Positions 23,119 to 31,193 of a stretch of DNA of 38,980 nucleotides are shown piece by piece. The notes beneath the pieces are model-generated. The model had not been told where the DNA came from. It searched no databases and was given only the letters and a program-made list of their open reading frames with translations. Numbering within the stretch: the first letter of the stretch is position 1; every line of letters starts with the position of its first letter. Source of the DNA: an uncultured Prevotella sp. Its GTDB lineage: Bacteria; Bacteroidota; Bacteroidia; Bacteroidales; Bacteroidaceae. The position numbers were made by a program, and so were the translations under genes. The DNA lies in the NCBI GenBank assembly GCA_947164965.1, contig CAMUYR010000033.1, positions 1 through 38,980 of the forward strand. Reading direction: 5' to 3'.

Positions 23119-23310
23119 TCAGTCAATGATCTCATTCGGGGGCGTGATGATAGGCTTCCCATTCTTATCAAGCATTGGGGTGAGTCCACCGGCATAGCCA
23201 TGCTGAACAAATAAGTAGTTCACACCAGTCTCTTTGTCAATAATGATAGTCGTCTCTTTCATTAAGCCGGTCTGGACATTCTCCCAGACAAATCTCTTGT
23301 TTTTTGCCAT
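23119..23310 (-). CDS. DUF6440-like small protein
   Basis: The 63-aa protein contains ETTIIIDKETGVNYLFVQHG followed by GGLTPMLDKNGKP, the pattern of DUF6440 proteins, which are of unknown function. A -7-like TACCTTTG (23342-23349, minus strand) lies about 30 nt upstream, and the GH5 gene follows after 40 nt, so the two may be one transcript. No signal peptide or metal site is seen. Confidence 0.75.
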   Translation of the reverse strand: MAKNKRFVWENVQTGLMKETTIIIDKETGVNYLFVQHGYAGGLTPMLDKNGKPIITPPNEIID

Positions 23311-23546
23311 AATCTTCTATGTTAGTAATTCATTCTTGTTGCAAAGGTACGATATTTATTTTAAATATTAAAATATTATGTCCATATTTCCTCTCTAAAC
23401 TTAAAACAAATTGTCACACCAAGGTTATCGGTGTACGGTGAACACGAGAGACGTGGAAAGGTGTTGGATTGCTCCCGGATAAAAAAGAGGGAGGTACAGG
23501 GAAAAGTATGCAAAGAGATGGGTTTAGAAGTGTAAAGGTACGGGAT

Positions 23547-23609
23547 AAAGTTAAAACTGCATCAGCATTTGTTAAAACAATGACAATGTTTGATAAAACC
23601 AAGGCAATG
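23547..23609 (+). repeat. Three degenerate 21-bp tandem units
   Basis: Units at 23547-23567, 23568-23588 and 23589-23609 share the core G(T/A)TAAAAC at the same offset. The last two also end in ATG. They lie in the 390-bp gap between the DUF6440 and B3/4 genes, which otherwise holds only promoters and an unconvincing 68-aa frame (23469-23675). Confidence 0.45.
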
Positions 23610-23664
23610 CTATCTATTTTATTGACGAATGCGACATTATATTTAAACATTTTCCTTCCTTTTA

Positions 23665-23696
23665 TTTGTGAATAAGTATTTTTATTAGTAACTTTG
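23665..23696 (+). promoter_or_regulatory. Promoter giving a leaderless ATG start
   Basis: TTTG (23665-23668) and TAACTTTG (23689-23696) are 20 nt apart. The ATG at 23701 is 4 nt after the -7 box. Confidence 0.7.
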
Positions 23697-23700
23697 CATT

Positions 23701-24366
23701 ATGAAGGTTATAGTATCTAACGAGATTGAGAAGGTGTGTCCGGAATTTGTCGGCGCATCTGTTGAAGCTGAGGTGGTGAACACGGAATTCTGTGCTGAGC
23801 TGTGGGCAGAAATACATGCACTAGGCGAACGGCTCAAAGGTGAACTGACTACTGAGACACTGAAAGAGATTAAGAGTATCAACGCCACAAGACGGGTGTA
23901 CAGAGCCTGTGGTAAGGACCCCTCGCGCTATCGACCTGCATCGGAAGCGCTGATAAGGAGAATGCTTCTGGGCAAAGAGCTATACCAGAGAGACACGCTG
24001 GTAGACTTGATAAACCTGGCGAGCATTGCCTATGGATACAGCATAGGCGGATTTGATGCAGACAAGTTTGTGGGCGATACGCTAACACTGGGCATAGGAC
24101 GAGAGGGTGAACCTTACGAGGGTATTGGACGTGGGATGATTAACATACATGGACTACCCGTATATCGCGATGCGGAAGGTGGTGTTGGTACACCAACCAG
24201 TGACCATGAACGAACAAAGATGACACTGGAGACAACACATCTGTTGGTGCTCATCAATGGCTACGACGGAAATGAAAAGCGCGTCCTGGAAAACGCGCTG
24301 TATATTCAAGATTTGCTCAGGAAATACTGTCAGAGCAACGGGGGCAGTTACTATCTCTATCGATAA
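23701..24366 (+). CDS. B3/B4 tRNA-binding-domain protein
   Basis: The 221-aa protein resembles the free-standing B3/4 domain of phenylalanyl-tRNA synthetase beta subunits. Motifs include INATRRVYRACGKDPSRYRP, RDTLVDLINLASIAYGYSIG and a C-terminal HLLVLINGYDG. Free-standing B3/4 proteins have been suggested to edit mischarged amino acids, but the role is not established. Its ATG lies 4 nt after a full-consensus promoter. It converges with the MBL-fold gene with 2 nt between their ends. Confidence 0.85.
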   Translation: MKVIVSNEIEKVCPEFVGASVEAEVVNTEFCAELWAEIHALGERLKGELTTETLKEIKSINATRRVYRACGKDPSRYRPASEALIRRMLLGKELYQRDTLVDLINLASIAYGYSIGGFDADKFVGDTLTLGIGREGEPYEGIGRGMINIHGLPVYRDAEGGVGTPTSDHERTKMTLETTHLLVLINGYDGNEKRVLENALYIQDLLRKYCQSNGGSYYLYR

Positions 24367-24368
24367 GA

Positions 24369-25169
24369 CTAGAGTTCGAAAGGACCCGTGGGGGTGTTGC
24401 GCTTAAGCACCTCAAGCTGCAAGTCGGCACCAACTACGATACCATAGCCGCGCAGGATGGTTTCGACCGTCTTGCGCGCTAATTCTGGATGATTGTTCTC
24501 TTCGCTGAGATGACAGAGCCACACACGCTTCAGATCCTCGCTCATGTTCTGGGCGATGGTCTCACCACAGGTGTGGTTCGACAGATGGCCTGTACCAGAG
24601 AGGATGCGGTCTTTGAGGAACTGCGGATAGGGTCCGCTCTGCACCATTTCGACATCATGATTGGCCTCGATGACGAGATTACGAGCACGGCTGATATAGG
24701 TGCGCATCTCATCGGTGACGGTGCCGGCATCAGTAATCAGACAGAAGTTGGTGCCTCCGGCCTCGATGAAATAGCCCACATTGTCGCTACTGTCATGAGG
24801 CACATTGAATGGGGTAATCAGGAAATCGCCCAACTGGGTAGTGACGCCTTTCTCTAGATAGCACTTCAGCGTGTCGGCAATCTTCTTATTGACACAATAG
24901 TTGCGGTTGATGCCCGCATGCACCTCACGGGTAGCATAGACAGGCAGCGTAAAGTCGTGACTGAGCGAACCTACCGACTTGATATGGTCAGCATGATCGT
25001 GCGTAATAAGGACATGATGTACTGCCGAGAGGCTGACGCCATAGGTACGACAGTCCTTGCGAAGACTGCGCAACCCTACCCCAATATCTATCAACAGGCC
25101 GTCAGCAGGGGTCTGCAGAAAGTAGCAATTACCGCTGCTACCACTACCGAAGGATATAAATTTCAGCAT
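24369..25169 (-). CDS. MBL-fold metallo-hydrolase, YycJ/WalJ-like
   Basis: With the start at 25169 the product is 266 aa and opens MLKFISFGSGSSGNCYFL, the typical YycJ beginning. The metal-binding motif THDHADH supplies His57, His59, Asp61 and His62. Later ligands lie in ITDAGTVTDE and GTGHLSNHTC. YycJ-type proteins are exonuclease-like MBL enzymes linked to DNA repair or cell-wall control in Firmicutes. The role in Bacteroidetes is unclear. A start at 25211 is rejected because a TACTTTTG -7 box (25189-25196, minus strand) lies between it and 25169. Confidence 0.9.
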   Translation of the reverse strand: MLKFISFGSGSSGNCYFLQTPADGLLIDIGVGLRSLRKDCRTYGVSLSAVHHVLITHDHADHIKSVGSLSHDFTLPVYATREVHAGINRNYCVNKKIADTLKCYLEKGVTTQLGDFLITPFNVPHDSSDNVGYFIEAGGTNFCLITDAGTVTDEMRTYISRARNLVIEANHDVEMVQSGPYPQFLKDRILSGTGHLSNHTCGETIAQNMSEDLKRVWLCHLSEENNHPELARKTVETILRGYGIVVGADLQLEVLKRNTPTGPFEL

Positions 25170-25248
25170 TGTTTCATTAATTTTTATGCAAAAGTAATAA
25201 AAAGTCGCCACTTTTGATTATCTTTGCACGGATATTTTTATAAATTTA

Positions 25249-25701
25249 ATGATTATGAAACTGCTTTTACTTTTCTCGACGGTTATTCTGATGGCTGGAT
25301 GCAACCAAGGAGTCAGTGGTGACCAAGAGGCAAAAGACAATGCTGAGGAATGGGCTGACGCCTATTTTAACTGCGATTACATGGACGCTAAGGAGTATGT
25401 GACGCAGGAAAGCCAGAAGTGGTTGGAGTTTGCCGCTTCGAACACTACGGAACAGGACATGAAACTGCTGCAGGAGGCTGGCGGTGCTCATGTGACGGTG
25501 GGCGAAGTATTCGACGAAGCCAACGACACGATGCGACTGGTAACGCTGACGGTGACCAACTATCTGAAGCCGGTAGCGCTGGGCAAGGCGCCTGAACTGG
25601 AAAAGGAAGGAACATTCAAGGTGGCTGTAGTGAAGCGCGCAGACGGATGGCAGGTTAGAATGGAAGGCCTACCGCGAAGTGAAAAGCAAAGTCGCGACTG
25701 A
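25249..25701 (+). CDS. Small DUF4878-like lipoprotein
   Basis: The 150-aa protein (148 if the second ATG at 25255 is used) has a lipoprotein signal peptide, KLLLLFSTVILMAGC. The mature part shows one helix-rich region (ADAYFNCDYMDAKEYVTQES) then strands ending FKVAVVKRADGWQVRMEG, a fold pattern like DUF4878/NTF2-like lipoproteins. Function is unknown. A -7 box TATCTTTG at 25219-25226 lies upstream. Its 3' end overlaps the convergent BamA-like gene by 47 nt. Confidence 0.7.
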   Translation: MIMKLLLLFSTVILMAGCNQGVSGDQEAKDNAEEWADAYFNCDYMDAKEYVTQESQKWLEFAASNTTEQDMKLLQEAGGAHVTVGEVFDEANDTMRLVTLTVTNYLKPVALGKAPELEKEGTFKVAVVKRADGWQVRMEGLPRSEKQSRD

Positions 25702-27865
25702 GCTTGGGATAAAGCAACGGGAAATGCTCGCGATGCGTCTCGTAAGCAGGATTGACAGCCTTCATACCCATATCGAAACGCACTATGAAATAGTCGAAAT
25801 TCAAGCGTAAACCTAAACCGTAGCTTGCAGCCAACTGACGCCAGAACTCTGTGAAGCGGAACTGTCCGCCTGGCTGTTCAGGATAATTGCGAAGCGTCCA
25901 GATGTTACCTGCATCGACAAACAAGGCGGCTCCAAACTTCCAGAAGAGATGGGCTCGATACTCCAGATTGAGGTCGAGCTTCATATCGCCTGTCTGGTTG
26001 ATGAAGTCGATGCGCCCGTCAGTACCCACAAACTTGCCAGGACCCAACGAACGGACGCTCCATCCACGAACACTGTTGGCACCGCCTGAGAAATAACGCT
26101 TCTCGAAAGGCAGAATGGTGCTGTTGCCGTAGGGATAGGCTATGCCCAAGCCCACATGGAACACCAGCTGGCTATTGTAGGCCAGTTGCACATTACGCGT
26201 AAAATCGATATCGCCCTTGACGTATTGCGCATAGGCTATGTCGAGAAACGTGTTCTGTCCTTCTTCGTTGCGATGGAATCCGAAGACGTTGGAAGCCAGA
26301 TTCAGCAGATTGCCTGCCGACTCGGCCTTGGCCTTGATGGCGATGCGGCCGTTATTGTAGGTATAGCCCACGCCAAACTTCATGATAAACAGGTTCTCGT
26401 AGTTATAGCGCAGAATGGCGTTGCGCGAACTGGTATCGTCGAGATATTGCTCGCGGAACGTTTCGCTGATCCAAGGCATCGAGATATAGTTGAGGTCGAG
26501 CAAGTCGATCTGATACCGGTCGTGATGACGCTGATCGTTCCACTTATAGCGCCACGCCACAGAGAATACGCGACGATGGAACTCAGGACGGTTCTGAAGG
26601 TCATAGAGAAGCGACACCTCTGACGTGGCATTGATGCGACGACGGAAGCTGCGAGCCAGGAAAGGCGCGATAAAACGGGGAAATGTGAGGCGGCTCTCCA
26701 CACTATACTCCAGGAAGTCGTGGTTAGAATAGCCCTCCAGTCCCTTGATGGCTTCGTAGGCACCACGCAGCTCGATGGTCAGATTCTCCGACCCGTGGAA
26801 GATGTTGCGGTTCTGATAGGTCAGCGTAGCTGCTGCGCCCAAGTCGCCAGCGGTATTGGTACCTTCTGGTTGGAATGAAATGGTAGAGGGCTTGTTGGTG
26901 CTCACGCTGATATCACAATCGAGTACCGGCTGCTGCGGACGCTCGCGAAAGGCGATATTGGTATAGCGCACAGCCCCCAGACGTCCGAAGTGGTTATAGG
27001 TGCTCTGCAACCCCTCGGCAGAATACAAGGCATCCTCTTCGAGAAAAGTGTTGGCACGCAACACGCTGGGACGCAGACGAATGACAGAGTCTTCAGCATT
27101 ACCGTTACGATACTGTATCTTTCCGATGGTGTACTGCTGATGAAGGGTATCTGTCACTTCGTTGTTGCGAAAACGATGGAGCACAAGCGTCAGGTCGACG
27201 TAGGGTGTGTTCTCGATGGAATCAGCACGATAGGTGATGAAATCTTTGTTGAAACGGTAATAGCCGTGATTGGTTAGCATCTTGGTGATACGAACGCGTT
27301 CGTTGTCGAGATTGGCAGCATTGAACAGCATGCCTCGACGAAGGGTGACGTAGCTGGGGTCGTAAATATCAGGAATACGGGCAATGAGCGAATCCTGAAT
27401 ATCGAAGCGCAGGTGACGGATGAAGTATGGCTGGCCAGGATGCAGCAGATAGTTGGTAATGAGTTTGCGACCCTTGATATCATTACGCACATCGACAGTG
27501 GCACGCAGGAATCCCATATTCTGCAGTTGCATCTGAAGATTCATCTGAGACTGAAGGGTCTGCGCTGAGTCGTAAAGCTGCGGGGGCTCGCCTATTGAAC
27601 GCAGGGCGCGGTTAATCCACTTGGAGGTGTCGCGACCTGACAGGGAATAGGTTCGAAGGGGCAGCTTGACAGCAGAAAACCAGCGTGAATTGCCGCGTTG
27701 GCGGATATACGACTTCAGTTCGGAGATGTTCAGATGGCGACTCTTGCGATCGCTTTTCACCTTAACACGATCCAACAGATACTCGTCCTCGGCAACGTAT
27801 TTGGTTTCCGAGCAGGATGCCAGAAGAAGCATCCCAAGTACTGCTATGACGACGGCTTTTCGCAT
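25655..27865 (-). CDS. Lipidated BamA/TamA-family outer membrane protein
   Basis: The 736-aa protein has a lipoprotein signal with lipobox LASC (Cys18), POTRA-like repeats in the N-terminal half (for example GQPYFIRHLRFDIQDS and YTIGKIQYRNGN) and a C-terminal beta barrel ending in an aromatic-rich strand (FAFHFAVGLPF). The RGW motif of Omp85 barrels appears in ANSVRGWSVRSLGPG. Lipidated TamA relatives called TamL occur in Bacteroidetes and take part in outer-membrane biogenesis, and this protein fits that type. The start at 27865 is chosen because TAACTTTG (27875-27882, minus strand) overlaps the alternative at 27877. Only 9 nt separate box and ATG. Confidence 0.88.
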   Translation of the reverse strand: MRKAVVIAVLGMLLLASCSETKYVAEDEYLLDRVKVKSDRKSRHLNISELKSYIRQRGNSRWFSAVKLPLRTYSLSGRDTSKWINRALRSIGEPPQLYDSAQTLQSQMNLQMQLQNMGFLRATVDVRNDIKGRKLITNYLLHPGQPYFIRHLRFDIQDSLIARIPDIYDPSYVTLRRGMLFNAANLDNERVRITKMLTNHGYYRFNKDFITYRADSIENTPYVDLTLVLHRFRNNEVTDTLHQQYTIGKIQYRNGNAEDSVIRLRPSVLRANTFLEEDALYSAEGLQSTYNHFGRLGAVRYTNIAFRERPQQPVLDCDISVSTNKPSTISFQPEGTNTAGDLGAAATLTYQNRNIFHGSENLTIELRGAYEAIKGLEGYSNHDFLEYSVESRLTFPRFIAPFLARSFRRRINATSEVSLLYDLQNRPEFHRRVFSVAWRYKWNDQRHHDRYQIDLLDLNYISMPWISETFREQYLDDTSSRNAILRYNYENLFIMKFGVGYTYNNGRIAIKAKAESAGNLLNLASNVFGFHRNEEGQNTFLDIAYAQYVKGDIDFTRNVQLAYNSQLVFHVGLGIAYPYGNSTILPFEKRYFSGGANSVRGWSVRSLGPGKFVGTDGRIDFINQTGDMKLDLNLEYRAHLFWKFGAALFVDAGNIWTLRNYPEQPGGQFRFTEFWRQLAASYGLGLRLNFDYFIVRFDMGMKAVNPAYETHREHFPLLYPKLSRDFAFHFAVGLPF

Positions 27866-27926
27866 TTGATTGTGCAAAGTTACAAATTATTTCTCAATTC
27901 ATAACCCATAACTCTTAATTATTTTG

Positions 27927-27934
27927 TATCTTTG
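27927..27934 (+). promoter_or_regulatory. -7 box of the SpoU methyltransferase gene
   Basis: TATCTTTG lies 22 nt before the ATG at 27957. No clear TTTG is found 20 nt upstream. The box excludes the longer frame starting at 27924. Confidence 0.45.
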
Positions 27935-27956
27935 CAGTCAAATAATCAAATTGCGT

Positions 27957-28676
27957 ATGCTGAGCAAAAACCAAATCAAACTGATTAAGTCGCTGGAACT
28001 GAAGAAAAACAGAAAACGCGAAGGGCTGTTTGTGGCAGAAGGACCTAAAGTGGTGGGCGACTTGCTGAAAGCAGGTTTCAAACCCCACACCATCTTCAGC
28101 ACACAACCCAGGGACAACGCACAAATAGTGACGGACGAGGAGCTGAGACGCATCAGCTTTCTACAACATCCGCAAGAGGTGCTGGCATTGCTCTATATCC
28201 CTGAGACGCCACACGTCAAGACACTGGAAGGACGCCTGTCGCTGGCGCTGGACGGGGTGCAGGACCCTGGTAACGTGGGGACAATCATTCGTATAGCCGA
28301 CTGGTTTGGCATAGACAGCATCTACTGTTCGATGGATACTGCCGACGTGTATAACCACAAAGTGGTGCAAGCCACGATGGGAAGTCTCGCGCACGTACAT
28401 ATTATTTATAGTGACCTGGAGGAACTGTTGGCAAAAGCTAACGTCCCTATCTATGGCACGCTGCTGGACGGCACCAACATCTATGAGCAAGAGCTAACGA
28501 AAGAGGGCGTCATAGTGATGGGTAATGAGGGCAACGGCATCTCTGAGGAAATCAGAAAACTGGTGAATAGAAAACTATTGATTCCTAACTTTAGTCAAAA
28601 ATCAGAAACTGCTGAAAGTCTGAATGTTGCAATTGCAACAGCTATTACTTGTTCGGAGTTTCGCAGAAGGTTCTGA
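27957..28676 (+). CDS. TrmH/SpoU-family RNA 2'-O-methyltransferase
   Basis: The 239-aa protein starts MLSKNQIKLIKSLELKKNRK. An N-terminal substrate-binding segment (EGLFVAEGPKVV) is followed by the SPOUT knot with motif 1 DPGNVGTIIRIADWFG, motif 2 VIVMGNEGNGI and motif 3 IPNFSQKSETAESLNVAIA. The family transfers a methyl group from SAM to ribose in rRNA or tRNA; the target base is unknown. Its 3' end overlaps the convergent maf gene by 32 nt. Confidence 0.92.
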   Translation: MLSKNQIKLIKSLELKKNRKREGLFVAEGPKVVGDLLKAGFKPHTIFSTQPRDNAQIVTDEELRRISFLQHPQEVLALLYIPETPHVKTLEGRLSLALDGVQDPGNVGTIIRIADWFGIDSIYCSMDTADVYNHKVVQATMGSLAHVHIIYSDLEELLAKANVPIYGTLLDGTNIYEQELTKEGVIVMGNEGNGISEEIRKLVNRKLLIPNFSQKSETAESLNVAIATAITCSEFRRRF

Positions 28677-29229
28677 GGGCTTCGTAAATGCGCTGAACGG
28701 GCAGTCCCATCACATTGAAATAGCTGCCTTGAAGGGCTGTGACACCAATATAGCCGATCCACTCCTGAATACCATAAGCGCCAGCTTTGTCCATCGGGCG
28801 GTATGTCGACACGTAATAGTCGATTTCATCGGCGGAAAGCTCCTTGAAGGTGACATCGGTAGTGACGGAGAAGCTCAGTTGACGATTGTGGGTGGAAAGC
28901 GTCACACCAGTCGTTACCTGATGTGTCTGTCCGCTTAAAGCCCCCAGCATACGTTTTGCCTCAGTTTCATCGTGAGGTTTTCCCATTACCTCCTGTCCCA
29001 GGATGACAATGGTATCGGCAGTTATCACCAATTCATCGGGACTCATCGTCTGCAGATAGGCTGACGCCTTCTTTAGTGAGATGAATTCGGCAATTTCTGA
29101 CACAGGGAGGTTGTGAGGATAACTCTCGTCGATATTCTGGAGCACGCGTACCTCAAAGGGGATATCGAGACCTGCCAGCAACTGTTTCCTGCGTGGCGAG
29201 TTACTGGCCAGGATAATCTTCCACTTCAT
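28645..29229 (-). CDS. maf: Maf-like nucleotide pyrophosphatase
   Basis: With the start at 29229 the product is 194 aa and opens MKWKIILASNSPRRKQLLAGL, the Maf signature. Other conserved parts are ADTIVILGQEVMGKP, LSGQTHQVTTGV and DKAGAYGIQEW. Maf proteins hydrolyse dTTP/UTP and modified nucleotides (YhdE type) and may limit septation. An upstream ATG at 29250 would overlap the kdsC-like gene by 7 nt. It is the last gene of the leftward nitroreductase-DUF2520-kdsC-maf set. Confidence 0.92.
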   Translation of the reverse strand: MKWKIILASNSPRRKQLLAGLDIPFEVRVLQNIDESYPHNLPVSEIAEFISLKKASAYLQTMSPDELVITADTIVILGQEVMGKPHDETEAKRMLGALSGQTHQVTTGVTLSTHNRQLSFSVTTDVTFKELSADEIDYYVSTYRPMDKAGAYGIQEWIGYIGVTALQGSYFNVMGLPVQRIYEALRTFCETPNK

Positions 29230-29243
29230 ATTGATCTTACTGT

Positions 29244-29762
29244 TTACCATCCGAAAGCCCTTTTATCACTTAACCACTTGCCTTGTGCACGTAGCACCTG
29301 TTCGAGCACATCGCGTCCACAGCCTCGTCCGCCAGAATACTGACTGACGTAACAGCTGACAGAACGAACCTCAGGACAGGCGTCTTGAGGACAGACGGGA
29401 CATCCGACACGACGCATGACTTCAAGATCGGGGATATCGTCGCCCATAAACATCACCTCGTCGTCACTAAGACCATATTTAGCAATGAAATCATCGTAAA
29501 CCTGTATCTTGACAGATGCACCCAGATAGATATCCTGCATACCCAAACCCTCATAGCGTTTGCGAACGGCCTCAATGCGACAACCTGAGAGAATAGCCAC
29601 ATGAAGTCCCATCTTAACAGCCAGTTGTATGGCATAGCCATCCTTGATATTAACGGTGCGAAGGGGTGTTCCGTCATCAGCCAGCGAAATGGTGGAACCG
29701 GAGAGTACGCCATCGAGGTCGAAGACGATGGCACGTATCTTGCTTAAATCGTAATTAATCAT
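29244..29762 (-). CDS. kdsC: KdsC-like HAD phosphatase (Kdo-8-P phosphatase)
   Basis: The 172-aa protein is a C0-type HAD phosphatase. The nucleophile motif is FDLDGVLSG (Asp15 and Asp17), followed by ILSGCR (motif 2) and [12 protein letters not shown] (motif 4). The last part, [19 protein letters not shown], is typical of KdsC. It would dephosphorylate Kdo-8-phosphate for lipid A core synthesis. NeuA-linked relatives have similar sequences, so substrate is not certain. It overlaps the DUF2520 gene by 8 nt. Confidence 0.87.
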   Translation of the reverse strand: MINYDLSKIRAIVFDLDGVLSGSTISLADDGTPLRTVNIKDGYAIQLAVKMGLHVAILSGCRIEAVRKRYEGLGMQDIYLGASVKIQVYDDFIAKYGLSDDEVMFMGDDIPDLEVMRRVGCPVCPQDACPEVRSVSCYVSQYSGGRGCGRDVLEQVLRAQGKWLSDKRAFGW

Positions 29763-30534
29763 TTCTGTTTTGTCTTTTGTGAATACTCAGCGACATGCGC
29801 TCGTAGATGTCTTGTGTCAGAGGGTCGTCGGCTAGGAGTGATGATTGCATCTGAATAACGTTCTCATCGTATCGTACGGCAGGGCCAGTCTGGGCTTCAG
29901 CAGGTGACAGTTCATGAACTTTCTGAGCGGTCTCGTCGATGAGTGGCAACATAACGGAGAAAGGCAGGCCTTGCCTTTGCAGCACTTCTGCCGAGAGGGC
30001 ATAGCAGTGGTTGACAAAGTTGCAGGCAAAGACAGCTGCAAGATGAAGCTGCTTACGACCTTCACTATCCAATGGATAGACGTGGGAGGTAAGACTGGCA
30101 GCAAGCATACGAAGGGATTCAAGCACAGAAGGATTGGAACCTTCAACAAATATGGACAGTTGACGGAAATCCACCAGTCGTTCCTTAGAGAAGGTCTGCA
30201 TGGGATAAAAGACGCCATAACGCAACGTCAACCCCTGAAAAAGAGTCATGGGCATAGAACCTGCCGTATGTGCAAACAACTGCTGCTCACGACCTTGCGT
30301 CAATTTCGGCAGGATGTCAGAAAGGACGGAATCCTTCAGTGCCACCAAAAAAACGTCTGATTCCAACGGAAGCCGGGCAATATCAGTGGTAGCAGCAGTA
30401 TGCAGACTGTCAGCTAGTGTCTTTGCAGAAGCCTGTGTTCGACTATATACCATCTGGATATCGTGACCTGCATCTAGCAGGGCATGTCCCAGATTGGTGG
30501 CTAGCCTACCAGCTCCTATCAGTACTATCTTCAT
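29755..30534 (-). CDS. Rossmann-like DUF2520 oxidoreductase-like protein
   Basis: The 259-aa protein has an N-terminal NAD(P)-binding fold ([18 protein letters not shown], glycines at 7, 9 and 14) and a C-terminal helical DUF2520 domain ([19 protein letters not shown]). It resembles ProC/6-phosphogluconate-dehydrogenase-like reductases, but the substrate is unknown. The linker region contains HTAGSMPM and [10 protein letters not shown], which are conserved in the family. It lies between the nitroreductase gene (13 nt) and the kdsC-like gene (8-nt overlap). Confidence 0.85.
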   Translation of the reverse strand: MKIVLIGAGRLATNLGHALLDAGHDIQMVYSRTQASAKTLADSLHTAATTDIARLPLESDVFLVALKDSVLSDILPKLTQGREQQLFAHTAGSMPMTLFQGLTLRYGVFYPMQTFSKERLVDFRQLSIFVEGSNPSVLESLRMLAASLTSHVYPLDSEGRKQLHLAAVFACNFVNHCYALSAEVLQRQGLPFSVMLPLIDETAQKVHELSPAEAQTGPAVRYDENVIQMQSSLLADDPLTQDIYERMSLSIHKRQNRND

Positions 30535-30547
30535 GAAATCGGCTGAT

Positions 30548-31078
30548 TTAGAACTTATTCAGATGCACATTCTCCCACTTCAACTTATCCTCGTTCTGTG
30601 GCTTGCGTTCGTCAGCCTTATGACCAATAGCCAGAACGCACAAACAGGAGTAGTCTTCAGGAATATCGAGAACGCCCTGAATAACGGTATCGGCTGTGGT
30701 GCCGTCAGAAAGGCCACGTCCACGCATCTGCACCCAGCAAGAGCCCAAGCCAAGAGCCTCTGCCTGATACTGCATGGAAATGGCTGCAATAGCACCATCT
30801 TCTATCCAGCAGTCGTTCTGAACAGGATTGCCCAAGACGACAATAGCCAAAGGGGCATCCTTCAGAAACTGGGCACCCATATCCTTGGCATCCGACAGTT
30901 TCTCGAGATCGGTCTTGTCGTCAACGACTACAAATTGCCAGGCACGAAGGCTTTTCGACGTTGGTGCCATCAGACCTGCACGCAGAATGAGTTTCACATC
31001 TTCAGCATCAATCTCTTCAGCGGTAAACTTACGATGAGAGCGACGTAATTGTACTAAATCCTTGAATTCCATCTTCAT
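30548..31078 (-). CDS. Nitroreductase-family protein
   Basis: The 176-aa flavoprotein-like sequence has RRSHRKFTAEEI for FMN phosphate binding at the N-terminus, APTSKSLRAWQFVVV, and GLGSCWVQMRGR near the middle. It is a short member typical of Bacteroidales. It probably reduces quinone- or nitro-type substrates with NAD(P)H; the physiological substrate is unknown. It is the first gene of the leftward four-gene set, with a -7 box TACCTTTG at 31100-31107 (minus strand). Confidence 0.88.
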   Translation of the reverse strand: MKMEFKDLVQLRRSHRKFTAEEIDAEDVKLILRAGLMAPTSKSLRAWQFVVVDDKTDLEKLSDAKDMGAQFLKDAPLAIVVLGNPVQNDCWIEDGAIAAISMQYQAEALGLGSCWVQMRGRGLSDGTTADTVIQGVLDIPEDYSCLCVLAIGHKADERKPQNEDKLKWENVHLNKF

Positions 31079-31157
31079 TGTTATTTAATCATTTTGCTGC
31101 AAAGGTAACAAAAAAAATGAACTTCAAGATACTCATTCTTGGAAAAACACAAATAAA

Positions 31158-31189
31158 TTTGGATTTTTGCTCATTTCTTTATATCTTTG
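31158..31189 (+). promoter_or_regulatory. Promoter giving a leaderless ATG start
   Basis: TTTG (31158-31161) and TATCTTTG (31182-31189) are 20 nt apart. The ATG at 31194 is 4 nt after the -7 box. Confidence 0.7.
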
Positions 31190-31193
31190 CACT

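Noticed and set aside
23469..23675. 68-aa rightward frame in the DUF6440-B3/4 gap
   Set aside because: It has no promoter upstream, overlaps the 21-bp repeats and the B3/4 promoter, and has no recognisable domain. A leftward frame there is equally open.
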